This document shows positions 36,549-44,531 of a stretch of DNA of 50,658 nt, in pieces. The translations under genes were made by a program, and so were the position numbers. The stretch covers positions 1-50,658 of the forward strand of contig LNFJ01000065.1 of the NCBI GenBank assembly GCA_001464625.1. The letters are read 5' to 3'. The first letter of the stretch is position 1. The number at the start of each line of letters is the position of its first letter. The notes under the pieces were generated by a model. It was not told the origin of the DNA. It made no database searches and saw only the letters and a list, made by a program, of their open reading frames with translations. Source of the stretch: Bacteroidia bacterium Ga0077558. Lineage in GTDB: Bacteria > Bacteroidota > Bacteroidia > Chitinophagales > Chitinophagaceae.

Positions 36549-37115
36549 TTACTTACTAAAATTTATAAATAAATCAAGTTTCTTAAAACTGGTGTTAGCA
36601 TTATAATCATCATTAAGTTTTACATATTGATTAATAAAAAAATAATAAGACACCGTATTTGCTTCTTCAGTTGTCAATAAATCTGATCTTAAAGTATATT
36701 CATCCTTGCTGGCGAAACAATACTTATCAACTAGACCTTTGATTTCACCATCTCGGTACAATCGAGATATTTTTGCGTTGAGCTGGAAAGAAGTTGAAAA
36801 AAACAATCTTGCTTCAAGTAATTTGGTGTCAATTTTTATTCTCTGGTTTAAAGCATCAAATAAAAAAAAATCAAATTCAGAATATTTCTCTTTGAAGACT
36901 AATCTATAAATATCATGAAGCCTTGCAAAATTTGATTGATGGACACTATCAGATTTACCAGATACATAAACTGACATGAAGCTAATAACAGGAGGAGGTA
37001 TTTCTAAAAACGATAGCTGTGACAATTTCTTTATGACTGGCAAATCAAAATAGGTACTGCTTTTGGGTTTTGAACAACAACTTAAAAACAGTAAAAATAT
37101 TATAACACGTCTCAT
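36549..37115 (-). CDS. Lipoprotein of unknown function
   Basis: The 188-residue protein begins MRRVIIFLLFLSCCSKPK, a lipoprotein signal with lipobox L-S-C-C. The mature part is mostly helical and rich in Phe, Tyr, Lys and Asp, without recognised motifs. Codon use appears more AT-rich than the adjacent nth and eno genes, which may mean a recently acquired or fast-evolving gene. It has no close neighbours on its strand. No function can be given. Confidence 0.5.
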   Translation of the reverse strand: MRRVIIFLLFLSCCSKPKSSTYFDLPVIKKLSQLSFLEIPPPVISFMSVYVSGKSDSVHQSNFARLHDIYRLVFKEKYSEFDFFLFDALNQRIKIDTKLLEARLFFSTSFQLNAKISRLYRDGEIKGLVDKYCFASKDEYTLRSDLLTTEEANTVSYYFFINQYVKLNDDYNANTSFKKLDLFINFSK

Positions 37116-37240
37116 TTTTTACTCCAAGCTTTTAAAAAAATAGTCTCTGGCTTTCCATCAATCTAATATATTAAAAGATTCATTAGGCTTAATAATCCAC
37201 AACTCGTTTCAAAGATTAAACACTTTTTCTTCTTTCCACT

Positions 37241-37248
37241 TAGATTTG
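37241..37248 (+). promoter_or_regulatory. Candidate -7 box of nth, near-leaderless
   Basis: TAGATTTG is a perfect -7 consensus match ending 5 nt before the nth ATG (37254). A -33 TTG at normal spacing is not visible; the region is T-rich. Confidence 0.45.
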
Positions 37249-37253
37249 CACCC

Positions 37254-37913
37254 ATGACCCGCAAAGAACGTTACCAATTTACCATTGATTATTTCGAAAG
37301 AAATATACCGGTGGCTGAAACCGAACTCACTTTCGATAATCCCTATGAGTTGTTGGTAGCTGTAATTCTTTCCGCACAATGCACCGATAAACGAGTGAAC
37401 ATGACCACCCCGGAAATTTTTAGAAAATATCCCACCGTGCAGGCACTCAGCAAAGCCAGCTTCGATGACCTGTTCCCCTTCATCAAAAGCATTTCTTATC
37501 CCAACAATAAAACCAAACATCTTATTGGTATGGCCAACAAGGTGATTGAACAGTTCAATGGCGAAATACCCATGACGGTGGATGAATTAATTGAACTTCC
37601 CGGCGTTGGAAGAAAAACAGCCAATGTAATTACTTCCGTCATTGACCAGCAACCCAACATGGCGGTTGATACACATGTGTTTCGGGTAAGCAAAAGAATT
37701 GGCCTCGTACCACAAACAGCCTCCACTCCACTGGCTGTAGAAAAAGAACTGATAAAAAACATTCCGCAATCATTGGTTCATAAAGCACATCATTGGCTAA
37801 TACTCCATGGCCGTTATGTATGTATTGCCCGCAATCCAAAATGCAATGAATGCGGACTGCGGGAGGGATGCAGGTACTTTCAACAGAAAAAATCCCAGTA
37901 TAATTCTCATTAA
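37254..37913 (+). CDS. nth: Endonuclease III (DNA glycosylase/AP lyase)
   Basis: The 219-residue protein contains the helix-hairpin-helix LPGVGRKTANVI with catalytic lysine K121 and the catalytic aspartate D139 in VDTHVFRVSKR. The four-cysteine iron-sulfur loop has exact family spacing: C190-x6-C197-x2-C200-x5-C206. It removes oxidised pyrimidines and cuts the backbone in base-excision repair. The start fits family alignment at RYQFTIDYFERNIPVAETEL. It is a single gene with its own -7 box. Confidence 0.96.
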   Translation: MTRKERYQFTIDYFERNIPVAETELTFDNPYELLVAVILSAQCTDKRVNMTTPEIFRKYPTVQALSKASFDDLFPFIKSISYPNNKTKHLIGMANKVIEQFNGEIPMTVDELIELPGVGRKTANVITSVIDQQPNMAVDTHVFRVSKRIGLVPQTASTPLAVEKELIKNIPQSLVHKAHHWLILHGRYVCIARNPKCNECGLREGCRYFQQKKSQYNSH

Positions 37914-38023
37914 AATACTACGGCAAAACTTTTTCTCCGCAAGCGGTTATGAAAAATTTCTACTTATCCACAGAAATAAGGTTTTAGCATAATACTTGCA
38001 GCAGCTGGCAGATTATTTATTCT

Positions 38024-39970
38024 ATGAACCGCCAACTTGTGAGAAAACCTTTACTGCTATTTTTTGTTGCAATGCTTTGCCTTGGCAATTCATTATCTGC
38101 ACAAATACCTCCCCGTCATTGGGCAATGCATTATGGCGGCGGCAACGTAGATGTTCCTTTCGCTATAAAACTTACTACTGATGGCGGCACAATTGTAGTG
38201 GGCTATACTGATTCAAGAAATGGCGATGTAAGTGCACAACCCACCCGTGACTATTGGGATCTATGGGTACTGAAGCTGGATAAATGTGGTATCATTCAAT
38301 GGGAAAGATCATTTGGCGGTACCGGCTATGAAAGTGCAAGAGACGTTGTGCAAACAAGTGATGGCGGTTATATGGTGCTTGGCGAAACCAACTCCACCGA
38401 TGGTGGCGTAGTGGCGGGCTTCGGTGGCACAAAAGATATTTGGTTATTGAAATTAACGGCCGATGGCAACCTGCAATGGCAAAAAAGATTTGGCGGCTCA
38501 GGTCTGGATATTGGTAATCACATTACATTAACCGCCGATGGCAGTTTCTTAATCGCTGCTTCTTCATCATCTAATGATGGTGATATAAGAGGTAATCATA
38601 GCACCGGTACATATACGGATGGTGTGCTGCTAAAAATAAATGCCTCTGGTGTATTGCAATGGAGCAGATGTTATGGCGGTAGTAAAAATGAAGAGTTGTT
38701 CGACATTGAAATTATAGACGGCACCATCTACGCTGCCGGCTTTACTAACTCTGTTGATGGTGACATACCGCCCAGCCAAAAAAATTATGACATGTGGTTA
38801 CTGGCCATTGATGGCAATGGGAATAAAATATTCAGCAAAATATATGGTGGCTCGCAAAATGATGTTGCCTATACAATGACGAAAGGTGCAGATGCCTCAT
38901 TAACCCTAGCAGGTTATACCACTTCAACCGATGGAGATGTAAGCGGTGCAAGAGGCAGCCAGGATTATTGGGTAATAAATGTTGACCTGCGTGGAAAATT
39001 GAATTGGCAAAAAGTATTGGGTGGTACCGATGCAGAATATGCAAAGACAATTATTACCGATAGTGATAGCAGCTATATAGTTGGGGGTGTAACCTATTCC
39101 AATAATGGAGATATTACAGGTTCGCTTGGTGATGGTGATTTTTGGACAGTGAAGTTGAGCCCCTCCGGCACTATAATATGGAAACAAAACTGGGGTGGTA
39201 GCGGCAATGACCATATGCGTTTTATGGTTAGAGATACCGAAAGAGATGAATACTATCTCGCTGGGGATTCAGAATCTGGTGATGGGGATTTTAATACTAC
39301 ACGGGGCGATGCAGACTTCGCTGTTATCAAATTAAAAATTCCACAGATCACAACGCAGGACTCTGTGGTGTGTAATGTAAATACATTCATTCCTTTCAGA
39401 GATACATTGCAAGATGCTTGTGGATATGATTCTGCAATAGTTGATTACCTACCCGTTCCTGTTAGTGGCCCGTTTGACAATGTAAGAAAAGCAGATACAA
39501 TTTTTGTAGGGCAGAGTGTTGTGCTACATACAAGTGGCAACGGAAATATAATCTGGGATGACCACTACTCACTTAGTTGTAACAGTTGTATTAACCCTGT
39601 TGCATCACCACTGACCACTACTATTTATACGGCTACTAATTATTCTCCCGAAGGTTGCGAAGTTTCTGATCAGTTTAGAGTGGTTGTGTTAAATGATGCA
39701 TTGGTAAATATTCCAACGGGCTTTACACCGAATGGAGATGGAAGAAATGATCATTTTGGCCCACTGGGTAAAGTACCTGATGGCTATCGCTTACAGATAT
39801 TTAATAGAAATGGAGAAATGGTTTTTAGAAGTTCCATCATGAATCAACGTTGGGATGGATATTTCAAAGGAGTACTTCAGCCATCATCTGTTTTTATTTA
39901 TGTGGTCGAGTATAAAGACATTGAAAATAAATTTCACCAGCAGAAGGGAACTTTTGTATTGATCAGATAA
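38024..39970 (+). CDS. T9SS type B cargo with repeated beta-propeller-like blades
   Basis: The 648-residue protein has a signal peptide ending SLSAQ (about 25). Its body (about 35-430) is seven or so repeats of about 55 residues with the pattern F/Y-G-G-x-x-x-D/E, then A-x-x-x-x-T-x-D-G-G-x-x-x-x-G-x-T-x-S-x-x-G-D-(V/I), then D-x-W-(L/V)-x-K-(L/I), typical of secreted propeller-like repeat proteins. A short Ig-like region and a type B sorting domain (PTGFTPNGDGRNDHFGPLG ... KGTFVLIR) follow. It is probably exported by the type IX system. It lies 26 bp before the DUF1800 gene and likely shares its transcript. Confidence 0.85.
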   Translation: MNRQLVRKPLLLFFVAMLCLGNSLSAQIPPRHWAMHYGGGNVDVPFAIKLTTDGGTIVVGYTDSRNGDVSAQPTRDYWDLWVLKLDKCGIIQWERSFGGTGYESARDVVQTSDGGYMVLGETNSTDGGVVAGFGGTKDIWLLKLTADGNLQWQKRFGGSGLDIGNHITLTADGSFLIAASSSSNDGDIRGNHSTGTYTDGVLLKINASGVLQWSRCYGGSKNEELFDIEIIDGTIYAAGFTNSVDGDIPPSQKNYDMWLLAIDGNGNKIFSKIYGGSQNDVAYTMTKGADASLTLAGYTTSTDGDVSGARGSQDYWVINVDLRGKLNWQKVLGGTDAEYAKTIITDSDSSYIVGGVTYSNNGDITGSLGDGDFWTVKLSPSGTIIWKQNWGGSGNDHMRFMVRDTERDEYYLAGDSESGDGDFNTTRGDADFAVIKLKIPQITTQDSVVCNVNTFIPFRDTLQDACGYDSAIVDYLPVPVSGPFDNVRKADTIFVGQSVVLHTSGNGNIIWDDHYSLSCNSCINPVASPLTTTIYTATNYSPEGCEVSDQFRVVVLNDALVNIPTGFTPNGDGRNDHFGPLGKVPDGYRLQIFNRNGEMVFRSSIMNQRWDGYFKGVLQPSSVFIYVVEYKDIENKFHQQKGTFVLIR

Positions 39971-39996
39971 TTATTTACCACGGAAAATTTTTTATT

Positions 39997-41631
39997 ATGG
40001 ACAGAAGAGATTTTTTTAAGCGAACCGGAAGAAGTATTAATGCTTCTAACAAAAAGAAAACAACAAGGCCTGTGTTTGCAGGACTTGCTCCGTATGCAGG
40101 TAGTTGGACCGTTAATGAAGTAACTCATCTGTTGAAACGTACAATGTTTGGTGCTAAAAAAGCAGACGTAGATCATTTTCTTTCCTCGTCTCCTGCTGAT
40201 GCTGTAGATGAATTGCTGAATACTACTTCCATTCCAAGTCCGCCAGTTAGAGATTATGGATTATTAGAAGACGATGGCGAACTCTATGATGACCTGGGTG
40301 TAGCTATAGGGCAAACATGGGTAAACGATCCCAACACAGCCAGTGCAACAGAAGTAAGAGGGCAAATAAATGGCCGCCGGAACGATAGTTTAAAAAAATG
40401 GTGGGCAGGTCTTATCATCAACCAGCAAAGAAGTATCCAGGAAAAAATGGTGCTTTTCTGGCATCATCATTTTTCTATACAGCAATCAGAAATTGAAAAT
40501 GCAGCGTTTTTATACAGGCATCATAATTTATTACGGACAAATGCATTGGGCAATTTTAAAACATTAGTAAGGGAAGTAACAATTGATCCTGCCATGCTTG
40601 TTCACCTGAATGGTTTTCTTAATTCAAGACAAGCTCCAGATGAAAACTATGCAAGAGAACTGCAGGAATTATTTGCAATCGGCAAAGGCAACGACTCTTT
40701 GTACACAGAAAATGATGTAATAGCTGCAGCCAGAGTTTTAACAGGCTGGCGTATCAATGAAAACCCCTTAGCTTCTTATCTTGATACTGGTGCTCATGAT
40801 ATTGGGGCAAAATCATTTTCGGCATTCTATAATAATACAACCATTAGCGGAAGTACCGACCCCAACCAGGAGCTAGATGCATTAATGGATATGCTGTTCA
40901 ATACCACTGAAGCAGCAAGATTTATTTGCCGCAAACTATACAAGTGGTTTGTATATTATGAAATTGACGATGCTACAGAAACTGATGTCATTATTCCAAT
41001 GGCAGAGGTACTGCGAACAAACAATTACGATGTTAAGCCTGCATTAGAAGTCTTATTCAAAAGCGAACATTTTTTTGATGTCATCAACCAGGCTTGCTAT
41101 ATCAAGAATCCGTATGATATTATTGTGGGTACACTTCGGGAGTTCAATGTAAATTTTCCGGCGTATACAAATTATACAACCGGTTATCCTTTGTTCTTCT
41201 CCATTTTTCGCAACGCAGCAGATATGCAGCAGGAATTATTTCAACCACCAGATGTTTCGGGATGGCCTTCTTATTACCAGGAACCGATGCATTATGAATT
41301 ATGGGTAAACAGCAATTCATTACCCAAGAGAGCAGATTTTACAGATGCATTGGTAAATGATGCGGTAATTGATGTAAGAACATTTGCCGCTTCTTCCTCC
41401 AATCCTGCTAATCCAAATCAATTGATAGATGATGTAACAGCTCTATTGCTTCGATATCCTTTATCAGCTAATTCTAAAAATTATGTAAAAAGAAATTTTT
41501 TACTGAACAATACAACGGATGATACGGTATGGACCAATGCCTGGAACAGTAACAACAATACCGTTATTAATACTTCGCTCAATGAAATGTTTAAATTCCT
41601 GATGAACCTTCCTGAGTTTCATTTATGCTAA
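39997..41631 (+). CDS. DUF1800 protein
   Basis: The 544-residue protein carries the DUF1800 signature YARELQELFAIGKGNDSLYTENDV followed by AARVLTGW, plus LLKRTMFGAKKADVDHF near the N-terminus and LFQPPDVSGWP near the C-terminus. The start MDRRDFFKRTGRS has a twin-arginine-like pattern but no hydrophobic core follows, so export is uncertain. DUF1800 genes are commonly next to DUF1501 genes in Bacteroidetes and Planctomycetes, as here (30 bp apart). Biochemical function is not established. The pair follows a T9SS surface protein, suggesting a shared envelope role. Confidence 0.88.
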   Translation: MDRRDFFKRTGRSINASNKKKTTRPVFAGLAPYAGSWTVNEVTHLLKRTMFGAKKADVDHFLSSSPADAVDELLNTTSIPSPPVRDYGLLEDDGELYDDLGVAIGQTWVNDPNTASATEVRGQINGRRNDSLKKWWAGLIINQQRSIQEKMVLFWHHHFSIQQSEIENAAFLYRHHNLLRTNALGNFKTLVREVTIDPAMLVHLNGFLNSRQAPDENYARELQELFAIGKGNDSLYTENDVIAAARVLTGWRINENPLASYLDTGAHDIGAKSFSAFYNNTTISGSTDPNQELDALMDMLFNTTEAARFICRKLYKWFVYYEIDDATETDVIIPMAEVLRTNNYDVKPALEVLFKSEHFFDVINQACYIKNPYDIIVGTLREFNVNFPAYTNYTTGYPLFFSIFRNAADMQQELFQPPDVSGWPSYYQEPMHYELWVNSNSLPKRADFTDALVNDAVIDVRTFAASSSNPANPNQLIDDVTALLLRYPLSANSKNYVKRNFLLNNTTDDTVWTNAWNSNNNTVINTSLNEMFKFLMNLPEFHLC

Positions 41632-41661
41632 GTACTATAAAAACTATGTAAAACCAACAGT

Positions 41662-43263
41662 ATGGACAGAAGAAAATTTTTACGCAATACAGTTCCGGTA
41701 GCAGTCACCATGCCTGCTTTATTAAATGGATTTTCATTTACTGCACAAGGTGCTGAAAGCAGCCTTGCCCGTTTGTTAGAAGAGACATTGACCGACACAG
41801 ATCATGTATTTGTATTAGTACAGTTAGCCGGTGGAAATGACGGATTGAATATGGTAATACCAATAGACATCTACGGTAACTATTATAATGCAAGAACGAA
41901 TGTCGCAATACCGCAAAGCCAGGTGTTGCGGTTAGATGGTTCAGACAAATCGGGTTTACATCCTGCGATGACAGCCATGCAGAATATGTTCAATGAAGGA
42001 AAGATGAGTATTGTGCAATCGGTAGGATATGAAAACCCAAGCTTCTCTCATTTCCGTGATACCGATGTATGGAATAGTGGTGATACCACTAGAAACCGTA
42101 GAGAAAGAGTGAAAACAGGATGGATGGGTCGCTATTTAGAAAGTGAATATCCGGGTTATCCTGATGCTTTTCCTAATCCGGAAATGCCCGATCCGCTGGC
42201 GATACAAATAAGTAATTTTCCAACATTGGCGGTGCAAGGTTCTATCTACTCGATGGGTTTATCTATTACTGATCCTGAAAAAATATATTCCTTTGTCAAT
42301 CCTTTTTCTGATTATCCGTTAAGCTCTGCACCAGCCAATAAAGAATTAAAATTCTTACGGGTCATTTCAGAGAAAACAAAGATCTATTCAGACATCATAA
42401 GAGCTGCCTATCAAAACGCATCTACAATGGCTGCTTATCCAAGCAACAATGGATTAGCGGAGCAATTGAAAATTGTAGCCCGTTTAATAAAAGGCGGATT
42501 GAAAACAAGAGTGTATACCGTAACGATGGGCGGCTTTGACACACACAAAAGACAAGTAAATGCCAGCGATACAACTACCGGCTTTCATGCAAAACTGATG
42601 AAAGATCTTTCATCAGGCATCAGTGCTTTTCAGCAAGATTTGGAATTGATGGGATTAGATGACCGTGTAATGGGTATGACCTATTCTGAATTTGGCCGCC
42701 GTATCAAATCAAATGCTAGTTTGGGTACCGACCATGGTGCTGCGGCACCATTGATCATGTTTGGCAAACATGCCAAGAAGGGAATCTTAGGAACGAGTCC
42801 TGATATTCCTGCTGATATTCAAGTGGTAAACAATATTCCTTTCCAATATGATTTTCGCAGTGTGTATGCGTCAGTGTTAGAGCAATGGTTCTGTGTAAAA
42901 CAACCCGCATTGCAATCAATTCTATTGCAAAACTACCAGTCGCTGCCACTTATAACGGGGCCTTGTGGTGTAGCAGATGATCCCGATACCAATAATAACA
43001 ATGCAGATAAATTGATACTGAAAATGTGGCCCAATCCATACACAATCAACGCAACTATACAATTTTCTACAACGGGCGGCAATACCATGATACAACAATT
43101 GAACTCACTGGGGCAGGTTGTAAAAGTGTTGGCCAACGGCGAATATGCTGCTGGTACTTATAATATTGATATTTATAATGATGGGCTACCTGCAGGTGCT
43201 TATTTTATACGACTTCAAAATCAATCTCTTCAAAAAGTGCTCAGTGTACTGAAGGTTCAATAA
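41662..43263 (+). CDS. DUF1501 protein with Tat-like signal and T9SS type A tail
   Basis: The 533-residue protein opens with a twin-arginine motif (MDRRKFLRNTVPVAVTMPAL). It has DUF1501 landmarks: LVQLAGGNDGLNMVIP (about 53-68), SVGYENPSFSHFRDTDVW, MGGFDTHKRQ and MTYSEFGRRIKSNASLGTDHG. These metal-ligand-like D/H residues resemble the alkaline-phosphatase/sulfatase superfamily. The last about 80 residues form a Por secretion tail (MWPNPYTINATIQFST ... LPAGAYFIRL). A Tat signal with a T9SS tail would mean folding before crossing the inner membrane and later export by T9SS. The gene pairs with DUF1800 upstream. Confidence 0.85.
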   Translation: MDRRKFLRNTVPVAVTMPALLNGFSFTAQGAESSLARLLEETLTDTDHVFVLVQLAGGNDGLNMVIPIDIYGNYYNARTNVAIPQSQVLRLDGSDKSGLHPAMTAMQNMFNEGKMSIVQSVGYENPSFSHFRDTDVWNSGDTTRNRRERVKTGWMGRYLESEYPGYPDAFPNPEMPDPLAIQISNFPTLAVQGSIYSMGLSITDPEKIYSFVNPFSDYPLSSAPANKELKFLRVISEKTKIYSDIIRAAYQNASTMAAYPSNNGLAEQLKIVARLIKGGLKTRVYTVTMGGFDTHKRQVNASDTTTGFHAKLMKDLSSGISAFQQDLELMGLDDRVMGMTYSEFGRRIKSNASLGTDHGAAAPLIMFGKHAKKGILGTSPDIPADIQVVNNIPFQYDFRSVYASVLEQWFCVKQPALQSILLQNYQSLPLITGPCGVADDPDTNNNNADKLILKMWPNPYTINATIQFSTTGGNTMIQQLNSLGQVVKVLANGEYAAGTYNIDIYNDGLPAGAYFIRLQNQSLQKVLSVLKVQ

Positions 43264-43291
43264 ACTACAAATCATTTTCAATCCTTACCTG

Positions 43292-43312
43292 AACCGGCTC
43301 TGCCGGTTTTTT
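43292..43312 (+). terminator. Intrinsic terminator of the T9SS/DUF1800/DUF1501 operon
   Basis: A 7-bp GC-rich perfect stem AACCGGC/GCCGGTT (43292-43298 and 43302-43308) with a 3-nt loop runs into six Ts (43307-43312), 28 nt after the DUF1501 stop. Confidence 0.85.
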
Positions 43313-43431
43313 AAATTGTGGAATACTTTACACTTTATTAAATTTGATAATTCAATACATTTATCTCTCTTTCGTAATCCAACCCGGCCGCTAAAACCAC
43401 TATTCAATCGTAAGAATAAATTTGTTGGAGG

Positions 43432-44352
43432 ATGAAAAAAAACCTTTTTGCATTATTGGTACTCAGCATTTTGCTATGCCATACTCTGGAAGCACAATAC
43501 TATTATTACAACAATAAATATTACGAGAACGCCATAGTAGTTGAACTAGGCGGCTCCTTTGGAATAATGAACTCTCTTACTGACCTTGGTGGCAAAAAGG
43601 GAATCGGGAAAAACTTCATCAAAGACCTGAATTGGAAAACAGCAAAACCCAGCTATAGTATTTATGCAATTGGTATGTATCAAAATATGATTGGGGTTCG
43701 CTTAGAGGGTACGTTTGGTTCAGTAGTTGGTTATGATAGCATTTTAAAAGATGTAGCTTCTTCTACTTCCGGACGATATGAAAGAAATCTTAGTTTCAGA
43801 AGTAAGATCACCGATGTTCAATTGGCATTTGAAATACACCCCTTGTTTTTTAAAAACTATTCTGATGATGACCCACCTGTATTTTCTCCATATGGAGTAG
43901 CAGGGCTTGGTTATTACTCCTTCAACCCGGAAGCAAATTTAAGAGGGCAGTGGTATGCATTACAACCTTTACGTACAGAAGGCCAGGGTTTCAGAGAGTA
44001 TCGTGAAAGAGAACCGTATAAGCTTAACCAAATCAATGTAGCCTTGGGATTGGGAATTAAGTATGAGGTAAATTCAATGATTAATGCCCGGTTTGAAGCG
44101 GTTCACCGGGTTTTATTTACCGACTACCTGGATGATGTGAGTACGACCTATATTGATCCGGCTTTATTCTATAACTACCTTCCGGCAAACAGGGCAGCCA
44201 TTGCACAACAACTATATAGCAGAAGAGGAGAATTAAATCCCAGCGATGTTCCTCCGTCTTCCGGCGATCAACGGGGCGACCCAAAGGATAATGATGCATT
44301 TTTTTCTATTCAACTTAAAGTTGGGATAGTAATAGGCCGCCAAAGAAGATAA
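43432..44352 (+). CDS. Outer-membrane beta-barrel protein
   Basis: The 306-residue protein has a signal peptide ending TLEAQ (about 22). The mature part alternates aromatic strands and glycine (AIVVELGGSFGIMNSL, YSIYAIGMYQNMIGVRLEGTFG, FSPYGVAGLGYYSF, INVALGLGIKYEVNS, MINARFEAVHRVLFTDYLDDVSTTY when read in parts). It ends IQLKVGIVIGRQ, a typical barrel closure. It resembles Bacteroidetes barrels with a mid-chain periplasmic loop. A terminator separates it from the DUF1501 gene, so it is its own unit. Function unknown. Confidence 0.65.
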   Translation: MKKNLFALLVLSILLCHTLEAQYYYYNNKYYENAIVVELGGSFGIMNSLTDLGGKKGIGKNFIKDLNWKTAKPSYSIYAIGMYQNMIGVRLEGTFGSVVGYDSILKDVASSTSGRYERNLSFRSKITDVQLAFEIHPLFFKNYSDDDPPVFSPYGVAGLGYYSFNPEANLRGQWYALQPLRTEGQGFREYREREPYKLNQINVALGLGIKYEVNSMINARFEAVHRVLFTDYLDDVSTTYIDPALFYNYLPANRAAIAQQLYSRRGELNPSDVPPSSGDQRGDPKDNDAFFSIQLKVGIVIGRQRR

Positions 44353-44441
44353 AGGAGTAATCGGGGATTTTTTTAAGAGATCATGTATTTGCTATTGTAA
44401 AACGCATTTTTATCAGCAGGTAAAACAGGTTATTCTTATAG

Positions 44442-44472
44442 TTGCATCATACAAAGCTTATCAGTAGTTTTG
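44442..44472 (+). promoter_or_regulatory. Promoter of the GAF-domain protein gene
   Basis: TTG at 44442-44444 (-33) and TAGTTTTG at 44465-44472 (perfect -7) are exactly 20 nt apart. The leader to the ATG at 44532 is about 55 nt. Confidence 0.65.
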
Positions 44473-44531
44473 TATATACCTCATCTAATGAAAGTCCGGC
44501 CTGTTGAAATTCCAGCAAAACTAATTTTATT

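Noticed and set aside
38024..39500. Recent tandem DNA duplication in the propeller-like protein
   Set aside because: The repeats are clear in the protein but diverged at DNA level, so this is an old repeat fold and not a recent expansion.
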